A DNA stretch of 64,000 nucleotides, taken from contig CAWFXD010000001.1 of the NCBI GenBank assembly GCA_963819695.1, positions 1,178,001-1,242,000 of the forward strand. The letters are read 5' to 3'. The notes under the pieces are model-generated. The model was not told the origin of the DNA and did no database searches. It worked only from the letters and a program-made list of their open reading frames with translations. Shown piece by piece: positions 54,975-64,000 of this stretch. Source of the DNA: DASZIT01 sp963819695. Lineage in GTDB: Bacteria > Actinomycetota > Acidimicrobiia > Acidimicrobiales > RAAP-2. The position numbers were made by a program, and so were the translations under genes. Numbering within the stretch: position 1 is the stretch's first letter; the number at the start of each line of letters is the position of its first letter.

Positions 54975-55667
54975 TCACGGTACCACCGCGGCGGTTCCGC
55001 CCCCGCCGTCGCCGGGTTGAACCAGCCCCTGTTCGTAGGCGTAGATCGCGGCCTGGATGCGGTCGCGTAGGTCGAGCTTCAAGAGGATGTGGGCGACATG
55101 GGACTTCACCGTGGTCTCGGCGAGGAAAAGCGTCTCGGCGATCTCGAGGTTGGATCTTCCCCGGGCGAGCAGCCGGAAGACGTCGACCTCCCGGGCGCTG
55201 AGGGCGCCGAGGGTCTCGGCCTCGGGTCTTGGGCGCCGAACGGCGGTGAACGTCTCGATCAAGCGCTGGGTGATGACCGTCGAGAACAACGCGTCACCCG
55301 ATCTCGCCGTCCGGACCGCCGCCACCAGCTGCTCGGGCGGTACGTCCTTGAGAAGGAATCCGGTGGCACCCGCCTGCAGGGCGTCGTAGACGTATTCGTC
55401 GAGATCGAAGGTGGTGAGAACCAAGACTCGCGGATTTTCCCGATCGGGCCGACCGAGGATTGTCCGAATTGCCTGGATTCCGTCGACATGTGGCATCCGG
55501 ATGTCCATCAGAATGACGTCGGGTCGAAGCGACTCCGCCGCCACCACCGCTTGGGCTCCGTCGCTGACGTCCGCGACGACCTCGATGTCATCCTGACGCT
55601 CGAGGATGAGCCGGAAGCCCTCGTGGACGAGCTGTTGATCGTCGGCGATCAGCACCCGGATGGTCAT
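54975..55667 (-). CDS. NarL/LuxR-type response regulator
   Basis: 230 residues. Receiver domain with acidic pocket DDQ near residue 9-11, phosphoacceptor Asp in DVILMDIRMPHVDG, Thr in VLTTFD and Lys in LLKDVPPE; C-terminal LuxR HTH (LSAREVDVFRLLARGRSNLEIAETLFLAETTVKSHVAHILLKL). Its ATG overlaps the stop of the broken kinase locus (ATGA), so it was the second gene of a kinase-regulator operon. Without that kinase it would depend on another phosphodonor. Confidence 0.9.
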   Translation of the reverse strand: MTIRVLIADDQQLVHEGFRLILERQDDIEVVADVSDGAQAVVAAESLRPDVILMDIRMPHVDGIQAIRTILGRPDRENPRVLVLTTFDLDEYVYDALQAGATGFLLKDVPPEQLVAAVRTARSGDALFSTVITQRLIETFTAVRRPRPEAETLGALSAREVDVFRLLARGRSNLEIAETLFLAETTVKSHVAHILLKLDLRDRIQAAIYAYEQGLVQPGDGGGGTAAVVP

Positions 55668-56299
55668 GCCGAAGTAGCTCTGACCGTTCGCGGCTCATCG
55701 ACGGTAGACGGGCTGCGCAAGACACCCAGGACATTGCGCATCTGTGCCAACGCGGTTCGGCCCGAGAGTTCGATGGTAGCGACGACCTCGACATTAGCGC
55801 CATCGCCCCGACCAGGAGGACGTTAGTGGCGAGGGATCCACGCCGCCACGAGCTGAGGACGGCGTCGAGCTCGACTGCCAGGAGGGCAGCGGCGGCGAAC
55901 ATGACTGGATTCCAGCGGGCGGAGGCAAACCAGAGACGACGGAAGCCCAGACGTCCGCGGCTATCGAGGCTCCCGCCGCTCGTCTGGATCGGGTTCGAGG
56001 GGGACCTGGGCTCAGACTTCGAAGGCACCGTCGAAGAGCTCTCTGGCCGGCAACGTAACGCCGTGGTCTGAGACGTGCTCGGCCATGCCGACCAACCCGT
56101 GGCCGGCGCCCTCCAGCTCCATTGGGACCGCCCATTCCAAGGGACGGTTGACGATCCGAACATCGGCGGTGTTGTCGCCGACGTGCAGCGTGATGTCGGC
56201 GGAACCGCCCCCGGAATGTTTGAGGGCATTGGTCAGTGCTTCCTGGACGACCCGGTAGACCAATTGACCGACGTCTTCGCTCAACCGACAGGGCAACAC
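55664..56299 (-). pseudogene. Scrambled remains of a NarL-type sensor histidine kinase
   Basis: Three kinase pieces in the wrong order on the minus strand. 56299-56012 is the ATP-binding domain (YRVVQEALTNALKHSGG, GHGLVGMAEHV), without its upstream half. About 55970-55800 resembles the N-terminal membrane region of such kinases, in another frame. About 55800-55664 is the end of the dimerisation domain (IELSGRTALAQMRNVLGVLR) joined to a short tail whose stop overlaps the regulator start. No intact kinase can be made. It was probably two tandem kinases fused by deletion. Confidence 0.7.
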
Positions 56300-56300
56300 C

Positions 56301-56306
56301 TAGGGT
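56301..56306 (+). promoter_or_regulatory. Leaderless -10 box of the sulfatase gene
   Basis: TAGGGT ends eight bases before ATG 56315. Confidence 0.45.
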
Positions 56307-56314
56307 GACGGGCG

Positions 56315-57962
56315 ATGCCCGCTGACCGACCCAATGTCCTGGTCATCATGACCGACGAGGAACGGTACCCGCCTCCCTACGAGGATGCTGCGGTGGCGAG
56401 GTTCCGGCTCGACAAGCTCCCGGCCCGCGGGCGGCTCCGGGCCCAGAGCCTTGAGTTCCATCGCCATTACGCCGCCTCGACCGCCTGCCTGCCCAGCCGG
56501 GCTTCGCTGTTCACCGGTCATTACCCGTCGCTGCACGGGGTGACCTCCACCGACGGCCTGGCCAAGGCGGCCAACGACCCCGGTATCTCCTGGTTGGACC
56601 CGGACGGGGTGCCGACCATGGGCGATTGGTTCCGGGCGGCCGGATACAGCACCCACTACCGGGGGAAGTGGCACATCTCCCACGCCGACCTCATCCCGGC
56701 CGGAAGCCACGTCGGCCTGATGGCCAACGACCGGGACGGGAGGGTGGATCCGGCAGTCGTGGACCTGTACCGGAGGGCCGACCGGCTGGATGGGTTCGGC
56801 TTCTCCGGCTGGATCGGTCGTGAGCCCCATGGCCCGAGTCCGGCCGACACCGGGCGGGTGCGGGATCCGCTCTTCGCCGATCAGGTGTGCGGGCTGTTCG
56901 CCGAGCTGGCCGCCGACCAGGCCGATGACCGCCCGTTTCTGGCGGTGGCATCGTTCGTCAACCCCCACGACATCGTCTTCTCGGGCATGGGCCGGGACGC
57001 CCTCGGGTTCCCGGCCATCGACGACGGGGTGCCCGATGTGGCGGCGGCTCCCTCCCAGGCCGACGGCTTCGAGGGGAGGCCGGACTGCCACCGCCGGTTC
57101 CGGGACCTGTGGCCGCAAATGCTGTACCCCCAGCCCGCCGACAACGACTACCGGCGGTTCTACCTCTGGCTCCATCAGTTGGTGGACCGGGCCATCGAGC
57201 GGATCCTGTCCGCCCTCGACGCCTCCGGACTGGCGGAGACCACCATGGTGGTCTTCACCTCCGACCATGGCGACCTGGTCGGCGCCCACGGCGGGATGCA
57301 GCAGAAGTGGTACACCGCCTTCGACGAGGCCATCCGGGTACCCCTGCTGATATCGGGCCCGGGCATCTCCCCGTCCACCGGCGGGGTGTCGCTGCCGACC
57401 AGCCACATCGACCTCCTGCCCACCCTCCTGGGTCTGGCCGGGGTCGAGCCGGAGTCGTTGGTGGGCCGACTTTCCGAGCATCATGTCGAGGTCCGGGAAC
57501 TGGTCGGACGCGACCTCAGCCCGGTGATTCTCGACCCCTCTCGATCCTCGTTCCGGGAGGAACCGGTCTACTTCACCACCGAGGACCATATCGATGCCGG
57601 CCTCCGCGACCGCAACCAGTTCACCAACGAACCGTTCGTTCCGGTGGCGGCGCCGGCCAACATCGAGTCGGTCATCGTCCCGGTTGTCGACGACGAGGAC
57701 GCGGCTCCCCGGCTCTGGAAGCTGACCCAGTACTACGACCGGTTGGTGGACTGGGAGGCGGCTCACCGGGTGGCGCACCCGCCCCCCGCCGGAGTCTGAA
57801 CCGGCACCTTCCCAATGGGAGCTCTACGACCTGACCCGGGATCCGGAGGAGCGGAACAACCTCTGGTCATCGCCGGATGCGCCGGTTGACCGGCTTCGTC
57901 AGGAGCTCGAGTCGGCCCGGGAGGACAACCGCCGGGTCCCGCTCCACCGCAATGACCGTTGA
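56315..57962 (+). CDS. Formylglycine-dependent sulfatase (3' frameshift)
   Basis: Type I sulfatase/phosphonate monoester hydrolase family. Formylglycine motif CLPSR at 58-62 (Cys matured by FGE), N-terminal metal site NVLVIMTDEER, C-terminal metal site FTSDHGDLVGAHG. The frame stops at 57799, but the expected C-terminus (WELYDLTRDPEERNNLW) follows in the next frame to 57962; one C fewer in the six-C run 57782-57787 restores 548 residues. No signal peptide. Substrate unknown. Confidence 0.87.
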
Positions 57963-57987
57963 GGCCACCCGGTACGCTGTGCGCGCC

Positions 57988-59349
57988 ATGACCGACCCGA
58001 ACCGGTTCGATCCGGGGTCAGTCGACAGCTTCCGGATCGTCGACTACCACTACGACCACTCCTCCCGGACGGCGTCTCTCCGCTATCGGCTGGGCGACGG
58101 CTTGTCGTTCGAAGAGACCGTCACCTTCGAGACGGAGCCTCCGACCGACCTGCCGGTCGACGACGCCGGCCTCGATCGGGCCCTGCTTCACCTGCATATC
58201 GCGGCGGGAACCAGCTACTACAAGGCGGCGGCTCCTCCGGTGATCGACGTGGAAGGGGCGGGCCTCACCGCCTACGAGTCGGAGTTCCATCGTCATCTCT
58301 ACGACGACGGGCTGAGGGAGTTCGCGCTGTCCAACGGCCTGCCGGTGCCCCACCAGGTGAAGCTCCGCGCCACGACCGCGAAGCCGGTCGGGGCCGACCG
58401 GCTTCGGACCCAACGGCCGGGAGGGCTCCTGGTCCCCATCGGTGGCGGGAAGGACTCCATGGTCCTCATCGAAGCCGTCCGTCACCTCGGCCCGAGACTG
58501 CTGGCCGTCAACCCCCACCGGTTGGTGGTCGAGTTGGCCGCGGCGTCCGGCCTCGAACTGATCGTGGTGCGGCGACGCCTGTCCCCGGCGCTGGCCCGGC
58601 TCAACGCCTCGGGTGCCCTCAACGGGCATGTCCCGATCACCGCCATCGTGTCGCTCATCGCGGTGGCGGGGAGCTATCTGTACGGCTACGACTCCATCGC
58701 CATGGCCATCGAGCGTTCGGCCAGCGAGGAGACACGATGGGTCGACGGCGTGCCGGTGAACCACCAGTATTCGAAGAGCCTCGACTTCGAGATCCTGCTC
58801 CAGCGCCTGCTCTTGGAGTCGATCGATCCCGGGCTGACTTACGGATCCGCCCTCCGCCAGTACTCCGAGCTGTCCATCGCCCGGGCCTTCTCGCGACTCA
58901 CCGGCTACCACTCCACCTTCTGCAGCTGCAATACCGCTTTCCGCCAGCAGGCCGACGTTGGTGATCGCTGGTGCGGCCACTGTCCGAAGTGCCGGTTCGT
59001 CGGGCTGATGCTGGCCCCGTTCCTGACTCCGGAGGCAGTGGTGGCCATCGTCGGGCGGGACATGTTCGACGATCCCGAACAGGTGGAGGGCTTCGCCGAC
59101 CTGATGAGCGAGGCGGGGAAGCCCTTCGAATGCGTGGGGGAGCGGGGCGAGTCGGCCGCCGCCATGCGGATGCTGTCAGACCTCCCTGCCTGGAAGGACA
59201 AGGTGGTGGTGGCCGCGCTGGCCGGACGGGCCCGGGGAATGGTCTCCGACCAGGATGTGGACAACCTGCTCACCCCGTCCCTGTCCCCGGCCTTCCCCGA
59301 TCCCCGGGTGGCATCGGCTGTCGATCAATTGCTGGCCGGCGGAGCGTGA
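57988..59349 (+). CDS. murL: UDP-MurNAc-L-Ala-L-Glu epimerase MurL
   Basis: 453 residues. A PP-loop-type ATP-binding motif VPIGGGKDSMV at about 149-159, mid-chain YLYGYDSIAMAIERSASEE, and a Cys-rich block (FCSCN, then WCGHCPKC) match MurL, which turns the L-Glu of UDP-MurNAc-L-Ala-L-Glu into D-Glu using ATP. The gene overlaps a MurD-type ligase by GTGA, the diagnostic pairing with MurD2. TACGCT nine bases before ATG 57988 is a possible -10. Confidence 0.85.
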   Translation: MTDPNRFDPGSVDSFRIVDYHYDHSSRTASLRYRLGDGLSFEETVTFETEPPTDLPVDDAGLDRALLHLHIAAGTSYYKAAAPPVIDVEGAGLTAYESEFHRHLYDDGLREFALSNGLPVPHQVKLRATTAKPVGADRLRTQRPGGLLVPIGGGKDSMVLIEAVRHLGPRLLAVNPHRLVVELAAASGLELIVVRRRLSPALARLNASGALNGHVPITAIVSLIAVAGSYLYGYDSIAMAIERSASEETRWVDGVPVNHQYSKSLDFEILLQRLLLESIDPGLTYGSALRQYSELSIARAFSRLTGYHSTFCSCNTAFRQQADVGDRWCGHCPKCRFVGLMLAPFLTPEAVVAIVGRDMFDDPEQVEGFADLMSEAGKPFECVGERGESAAAMRMLSDLPAWKDKVVVAALAGRARGMVSDQDVDNLLTPSLSPAFPDPRVASAVDQLLAGGA

Positions 59350-60725
59350 CCCTCGACGACCTCAGCCGCCGGAGGGTGGCGGTGTGGGGCATGGGGAGTG
59401 AAGGGTTGGCGATGGCCCGGTTGCTCATCGAACGGGGATCGTCGCCCGTCCTCATCGACGACGAGGTCGAGGGCGCCGCCCGGCGGGTGGAAGCTGTCCT
59501 GGCGACCGATTGGCCGGTGCTGGCCCCGGACCGGGTGGAGTGGGGCGGGTTGGATGTGGTGGTCCGCTCCCCGGGGGTGAGCCGGTACCGGGACGAACTG
59601 GCCGCGGCCGAGTCGGCCGGGGCCACCGTCACCACCGCCACCGCGGTCTGGTTGGAGGACTTCCACCAGTTGCCGGTGTTGGCCATCACCGGAACCAAGG
59701 GCAAGAGCACGACCGCGGCGCTGGCGGCTTCGATCCTCGAGCACCAGGGGCTCTCGGTAGCCCTGGTCGGCAACATCGGGGAGCCGGTTACCGATCTCTA
59801 CGGCCGGGATCCGGTCGACGCCTACGTGGTGGAGGTCTCCTCCTACCAGGCCGCGGATGTCACCGTCTCGCCCGGCGTCTGCGTCCTCACCAGCCTGGCT
59901 CCTGATCACCTCGACTGGCATGGCGGGGTGGAGCCCTACTACCGGGACAAGCTTCGGCTCATCACCGCCGGGCCACCCGGGTTGCTGGCCGTCAATGCCG
60001 CCAGTGCCGAGGCCGTCCGCCGGACCGCCGATCATCCTCATCGCACACTGTTCGGGGCGTCGGGGAGGGTCCGGATCGAGCCCTCCGGGATGATCTCGGT
60101 CGAAGGGACGCCAGTGGTGGCCGCCGACCGGCTCCGGGTGCCGGGCGAGCACAATGTGGCCAATCTGTGTGGCGCCATCGCCGGGGTGTTGCTGTTGCGC
60201 GGGGAGGCCCCGTCGGTGGAGGCGGTGACCGCCGCCGTCGACGGCTACGACGGGTTGCCGTCCCGGTGCCGGACGGTGGGGGAGCGGGCCGGCCTCACCT
60301 TCGTGGACGACGCGCTGGCCTCCAATCCGTTCGCCACCTCGGCATCGGTGGCGGCGTTTCCGGGGCGCGACCTCACCGTCATCCTGGGAGGAGCCGATCG
60401 TGGGGTCGATCTCGGCGAGCTGTCCGCCTTGCTGGTCACCCGCCGTCCGAGTCCGATGGTGGTGGTGCTGCCGCCGGATCCCGAGAGGATGATGGACGCC
60501 CTGCGGGACGCCGAGTCAGGCTCGGGCCCTTCGCGATCAGTGGTTACCGCCGGGGACCTGGAGGAGGCGGTGGCCAAAGCGGTGGCGGTGACTCCAGTGG
60601 GAGGGGTCGTGCTGTTCTCCCCGGCCGCGCCCACGCCCGACGGCGAGGGCGGCTACCGCCAGCGAAGTCGCCAGTTCATCTCGGCCATCGGACTGCCCGG
60701 GGACGACGACGCCGACGGTGCCTGA
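59346..60725 (+). CDS. murD2: MurD2-type UDP-MurNAc-L-Ala:L-glutamate ligase
   Basis: 459 residues, Mur ligase family. ATP loop ITGTKGKST at about 114-122, VVEVSSYQ, LAPDHLDWHGG (MurD-like), GEHNVANLCGA, and C-terminal VDDALASNPFATSASVAAFPGRDLTVILGGADRG. In the MurL pathway the ligase adds L-Glu rather than D-Glu. GTG 59346 overlaps the murL stop, so the two proteins are made together. A normal MurD and a racemase are not visible in this window. Confidence 0.85.
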   Translation: MTLDDLSRRRVAVWGMGSEGLAMARLLIERGSSPVLIDDEVEGAARRVEAVLATDWPVLAPDRVEWGGLDVVVRSPGVSRYRDELAAAESAGATVTTATAVWLEDFHQLPVLAITGTKGKSTTAALAASILEHQGLSVALVGNIGEPVTDLYGRDPVDAYVVEVSSYQAADVTVSPGVCVLTSLAPDHLDWHGGVEPYYRDKLRLITAGPPGLLAVNAASAEAVRRTADHPHRTLFGASGRVRIEPSGMISVEGTPVVAADRLRVPGEHNVANLCGAIAGVLLLRGEAPSVEAVTAAVDGYDGLPSRCRTVGERAGLTFVDDALASNPFATSASVAAFPGRDLTVILGGADRGVDLGELSALLVTRRPSPMVVVLPPDPERMMDALRDAESGSGPSRSVVTAGDLEEAVAKAVAVTPVGGVVLFSPAAPTPDGEGGYRQRSRQFISAIGLPGDDDADGA

Positions 60726-60904
60726 TTTGGTTTCTCGAAGATCAATGCGGGCAACTGCTTACCGACGGCGGTAGGTAATCGCGGAACGGAGCCCTCAGTG
60801 GTCATGTCGTCGATCTCGGGCGGAGGGGCGATGACGGCCAACGGGCGGGTAGCGGGGTGCAGATGGTAGGAAGTGCAGGTCGCAGCGGCCGCCAAAGGGG
60901 GGCG
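60726..60904. other. Gap between murD2 and the thioredoxin-fold gene
   Basis: 179 bp. Short inverted repeat TACCG-N4-CGGTA around 60762-60775. AAAGGGGGG before ATG 60905 is the Shine-Dalgarno of the next gene. Nothing else recognised. Confidence 0.35.
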
Positions 60905-61960
60905 ATGTCCAGGATCACCGTCATCAGCCATACGGCCAGGTCGGTCGAAGGGTTCGTCGATCAGTCCCGGGCCACGTTGTTGGTCGATCCCGAGCAGCTG
61001 TCGGCGGCGGTCGGCTGGGAGCTGAAGCCGGCCGGATTGTGCCGGGAGGACACCTGCGTCCCGGTGGCGGATCCCTCGCGACTGCTGGTGGACGGGCGGG
61101 TGGACCTCCAGGCCGTGGCCGGCGCGCTGGGCCGGCAGGTCGTCATCGACACCGCCATCGGGGTGGCCGCCATCTCGTTGCCCTCCGAGCAACGGGACCG
61201 CGCCCTCGAAGGGCTCCGCGCCCCGGAGTTCGACCTCCCCGACCTCGATGAGAACCCGCGTTCGAGCCGCGAGTGGGCAGGCAAGAAGAAGTTGCTGGTG
61301 ACCTTTGCCAGCTGGTGTGGCTGCCGGTACGACCTCCCCGGCTGGCAGTCGTTGCACGATGAACTCGCGCCGTTCGATTTCTCGGTGATCGCGGTGGCCA
61401 TGGACCAGGCGGCCGAAGATGTCACTCCCTACTGCGAGGGCATCACCATGCCGGTCCTCTACGACAGCCAGCACATCCTGAGCGAGCTCTACGCCATCTC
61501 CAACGTCCCCACCGTGGTCTGGATCGACGAGGAGGAGACCATCGTCCGACCCAACGGGTATGCCTTCGGGACCGACCTGTTCCGGGAGATCACCGGCTTC
61601 GAGGCATCGCCCCATCTCGACCAGGTGCGTCGATGGGCCCGTGACGGGGTGGTCCCGATCAGCGAGCAAGAGGCGAGGTCGGCGGTCGAGGATCTCTCCG
61701 ACGACGAGGTCCTGGCCCGGCTCCACTTCCGGGTCGCCGCCGAAGCCCATCGCCGTGGCGACCAGGACGTCACCCGGGCCCACCTGGCCGAAGCCGCGGA
61801 TTTGGCGCCCGACGACCTCACCATCTGGCGGGCGGCGATGCCGCTGATGGGGGAGGACCCCTTCGGACCCGGGTTCATGGCCCGGTACGAGGAGTGGCAA
61901 CAGCAGGGCAGCCCGTACCACGGACTCCCGGCGGTGAGGTCAGCCGAACCGACCCGATGA
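60905..61960 (+). CDS. Thioredoxin-fold (TlpA/AhpC-like) protein with long N- and C-terminal additions
   Basis: 351 residues. The first 90 look like a small beta-rich domain with a CREDTC Cys pair, then a TlpA-type domain (APEFDLPDLDEN...KKLLVTFASWCGCRYDLPGW) where WCGC replaces WCxxC, with cis-Pro loop AISNVPTVVWID, then a helical C-terminus with TPR-like RGDQDVTRAHLAEAADLAPDD. No signal peptide. Overlaps the ABC ATPase by ATGA, so it heads that operon; role unknown. Confidence 0.72.
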   Translation: MSRITVISHTARSVEGFVDQSRATLLVDPEQLSAAVGWELKPAGLCREDTCVPVADPSRLLVDGRVDLQAVAGALGRQVVIDTAIGVAAISLPSEQRDRALEGLRAPEFDLPDLDENPRSSREWAGKKKLLVTFASWCGCRYDLPGWQSLHDELAPFDFSVIAVAMDQAAEDVTPYCEGITMPVLYDSQHILSELYAISNVPTVVWIDEEETIVRPNGYAFGTDLFREITGFEASPHLDQVRRWARDGVVPISEQEARSAVEDLSDDEVLARLHFRVAAEAHRRGDQDVTRAHLAEAADLAPDDLTIWRAAMPLMGEDPFGPGFMARYEEWQQQGSPYHGLPAVRSAEPTR

Positions 61961-62946
61961 CCGGCTCCGGGGACGGGGCGGCCGTCGATGTCACCGACCT
62001 GGTCAAGCGGTATCCGAAGGCGCCGGTCGATTCGGTGGCCGGCATCACCTTCGGGGTGCGTCGGGGAGAGGTGTTCGGGTTCCTCGGGCCGAACGGCGCC
62101 GGCAAGACGACCACCATCGGGATCCTCACCACCCGGATCCGCCTGACCCGCGGCCAGGCCCGGGTGGCGGGCGTCGACGTGATGTCCGACCCGGTCGGCG
62201 CCCGGCGGCTGCTCGGAGTCGTCCCCCAGCAGAACAACCTCGACCGTTCCCTGTCGGTGCGGCAGAACCTGCTCTTCCACGCCAGCTATCACGGAGTGCC
62301 CCGGGCGGTGCGCAGGGCCCGGGCCGACGAACTGCTTTCCCAGTTCGGCCTGGCCGACCGGCCCGACGGCCGGCCCGATGACTTCTCCGGCGGGCAGATC
62401 CAGCGGATGATGATCGCCCGGGCCCTGATGCACGACCCCGATGTCCTCTTCCTCGACGAGCCGTCGACCGGACTCGACCCCGCCGCCCGCCTGTTCATGT
62501 GGGAGCGGGTGGCCCAGCTGAAGGCGGAGGGGACGACGGTGGTGATCACTACCCACGACATGGAGGAGGCCACCGTCCTGAGCGACCGGGTGGCGATCAT
62601 CGACCACGGCAAGCTGCTGGCCCTGGACGCCCCCGCCGCCCTGGTCCGGGACATGGCCGGGGAGCGGACTCTCGACTGCACGGTCGATCCGGGCCAGGCG
62701 GTGGATGCCGGCGCCGTCCACCGGGAGCTGGTCAAGCTGGCCGCCGTCGACCGGGTGGAGGACCTCGAGGATCCGGGAGTCGCCGGGTGGCGCTTTCGGG
62801 TCTACGTGCAGGGCGAGACCGCGCCGCTGGTCGCAGTGGTGGCCCAGGCCATCGGCGATGCCGGCGGCCGGCTCACCGACGTCCGTCTGGGCGAGCCCAC
62901 CCTCGAGGACGTGTTCATCCACCTCACCGGAAGGTCACTGCGTTGA
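61957..62946 (+). CDS. ABC-2 exporter ATPase (DrrA-like)
   Basis: 329 residues. Walker A GPNGAGKTT, VVPQQNNLDRSLSVRQNL (Q-loop), signature FSGGQIQRM, Walker B VLFLDEPSTGLDP, and a C-terminal extension as in DrrA/daunorubicin-type ATPases. ATG overlaps the stop of the thioredoxin-fold gene; the permease begins in its own stop (TTGA). Likely exports a lipid or drug-like compound. Confidence 0.9.
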   Translation: MTGSGDGAAVDVTDLVKRYPKAPVDSVAGITFGVRRGEVFGFLGPNGAGKTTTIGILTTRIRLTRGQARVAGVDVMSDPVGARRLLGVVPQQNNLDRSLSVRQNLLFHASYHGVPRAVRRARADELLSQFGLADRPDGRPDDFSGGQIQRMMIARALMHDPDVLFLDEPSTGLDPAARLFMWERVAQLKAEGTTVVITTHDMEEATVLSDRVAIIDHGKLLALDAPAALVRDMAGERTLDCTVDPGQAVDAGAVHRELVKLAAVDRVEDLEDPGVAGWRFRVYVQGETAPLVAVVAQAIGDAGGRLTDVRLGEPTLEDVFIHLTGRSLR

Positions 62947-63770
62947 CGACGACTGGCGAAGCCCGCTCACCCGATCCGCGGCTGGGGCGCACCCGGTCCT
63001 GGGGCCCGTGGCAGACCGGGCTGGCCATCCTGCGCCGGGATCTGTTCGTCACCGGCCGCGAGTTCCCCATCTTCCTGGCCCAGGTGATCCTCCAGCCCCT
63101 GTTCCTCCTGTTCGTGTTCGGAAAGGTGCTGACCCAGCTCGGCTACGCCAAGCCCGGCTACGCCGAGGTCCTGTTCCCGGGCCTGGTGGCACTGGCCGCG
63201 GTGCTCACCGGGCTGCAGAGCACCGCCCTGCCCCTGGTCATCGAGTTCTCCTACAGCAACGAGATCGAGGACCGGCTGCTGGCCCCCCTCCCGATCGGCG
63301 GGGTGGCGTTGGAGAAGATCGTCATCGCCGCCATGCGGGCCACCATCGCCGCCGCGGTGATGTTCCCGATCGGGGTCTGGTTGCTGGGGTCGATCCCCTG
63401 GACGGCGAGGGCGGCGGCCGGGGTGGTGGCGATGACGCTGATCGGGGCGCTGCTGGGTGCCTCCATGGGGCTGGTGCTGGGGACATTCGTGTCCCCCAAC
63501 CGCATCAACGTGACCTTTGCCCTGGTGCTCACCCCGTTGCTGTTCACCGGTTCGAGCCAGTACCCCTGGCCGTCGCTCAGCCATATCCGATGGTTTCAGG
63601 TGGTCTCGGCCTGCAACCCGATGACCTATGTGAGCGAAGGGCTCCGGGGCCTGATGGTCCCGAACGTTCCCCACATCCAGACCTGGATCTGCTTCGCCGC
63701 CGCCGTCGGGGCGTGGTTGATCCTGACCGCCATCGGCATGGTCGGTTTCCTCCGCCGGGCACTGGGGTGA
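62943..63770 (+). CDS. ABC-2 type permease
   Basis: 275 residues with six predicted membrane segments (first about residues 45-65, PIFLAQVILQPLFLLFVFG). The conserved ABC-2 loop reads VSACNPMTYVSEGLRGLM near the C-terminus. TTG start overlaps the ATPase stop. Pairs with the DrrA-like ATPase to form a two-component exporter, probably a homodimer of each. Confidence 0.88.
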   Translation: MTTTGEARSPDPRLGRTRSWGPWQTGLAILRRDLFVTGREFPIFLAQVILQPLFLLFVFGKVLTQLGYAKPGYAEVLFPGLVALAAVLTGLQSTALPLVIEFSYSNEIEDRLLAPLPIGGVALEKIVIAAMRATIAAAVMFPIGVWLLGSIPWTARAAAGVVAMTLIGALLGASMGLVLGTFVSPNRINVTFALVLTPLLFTGSSQYPWPSLSHIRWFQVVSACNPMTYVSEGLRGLMVPNVPHIQTWICFAAAVGAWLILTAIGMVGFLRRALG

Positions 63771-63774
63771 ACCC

Positions 63775-64000
63775 CTACTGTTCGGCGAGAATGGCCTCGA
63801 TCTCGGCCAGCGGGTTTCGGACTTGCGGCCCTTTGGTTTCGACGGTGGCCATGATGATCGTCCCGTTGAACCGGAATGGGGCCCGGTAGCCGAGGCCGAC
63901 GGGCGGGCCCCATTCGTATCCGCAGGTGAGGCCGACCCCCACCCCGTTGAAACCGGAAGGGGTAAAACGGGGCATGTCCCCCCGGGCCACCACCTTGCCG
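63775..64000 (-). CDS. Sulfatase, C-terminal end (runs off the window)
   Basis: 74 codons, the last part of a gene that continues beyond 64000. GKVVARGDMPRFTP, then GYEWGPPVGLGYRAPFRFNGTIIMATVE and a short tail match the C-terminal beta-domain of arylsulfatases of the AtsA type. Identification rests on this small part only. It is convergent with the ABC-2 permease gene, 4 bp away. Confidence 0.6.
   Translation of the reverse strand, partial: GKVVARGDMPRFTPSGFNGVGVGLTCGYEWGPPVGLGYRAPFRFNGTIIMATVETKGPQVRNPLAEIEAILAEQ

Overview
The window is GC-rich, densely coded DNA of a free-living actinobacterium. The class Acidimicrobiia or a close relative is my best guess, from the gene mix: wax-ester/triacylglycerol synthase, several acyl-CoA dehydrogenases and synthetases, MurL/MurD2, HpnJ and actinobacterial ECF sigma/anti-sigma pairs. 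No rRNA, tRNA, CRISPR array, phage or insertion sequence was seen. The taxonomic guess rests on gene content only.

Layout. 1-13.4 kb: pirin and VOC proteins; two DHA2-type drug exporters, each divergent from a regulator (WYL type and MarR type) with a palindromic operator between them; a two-gene module of small proteins; a zinc-less DksA-like protein; a channel-like membrane protein; two DinB proteins; a secreted G1 (eqolisin) peptidase; EttA (frameshifted) and an adenylyl cyclase-domain protein. 13.4-19.2 kb: a minus-strand lipid operon (WS/DGAT, patatin, FMN-binding protein, hydrolase, epimerase) and a Tat-exported carbonic anhydrase lipoprotein. 19.3-31.8 kb: acyl-CoA metabolism (AidB-like and ordinary acyl-CoA dehydrogenases, acyl-CoA synthetase, thioesterase, an SDR-CMD fusion), an ECF sigma/anti-sigma pair with a Pro/Gly repeat stalk, a Doc-type toxin-antitoxin module and an FHA-ABC exporter.

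32-42 kb: a glycosyltransferase paired with the hopanoid radical SAM enzyme HpnJ, an ABC-F gene with an internal deletion, a DUF5615-type toxin-antitoxin-like module, a biotinyl-carrier/carboxyltransferase fusion, and an SNF2 helicase with a small partner. 42-57 kb: exported proteins (GH16 glucanase, two phosphodiester-glycosidase-domain proteins, one on a six-repeat propeller-like domain, a Thr/Pro lipoprotein), a DsbA-family protein with LysR, another DHA2 exporter, an orphan response regulator beside the scrambled remains of its kinase, and a sulfatase. 58-64 kb: murL-murD2 (D-glutamate supply for peptidoglycan by the L-Glu/epimerase route), a thioredoxin-fold protein coupled to an ABC-2 exporter, and the 3' end of a second sulfatase.

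Two patterns run through the window. First, at least 13 genes have a TANNNT -10 hexamer ending 6-8 nt before the start codon and no Shine-Dalgarno, so many transcripts should be leaderless; this also fixes several starts. Second, seven otherwise intact genes each carry a single-base indel, mostly in short homopolymers. Sequence or assembly error is as likely as real decay for these. The ABC-F deletion and the kinase rearrangement cannot be explained that way.
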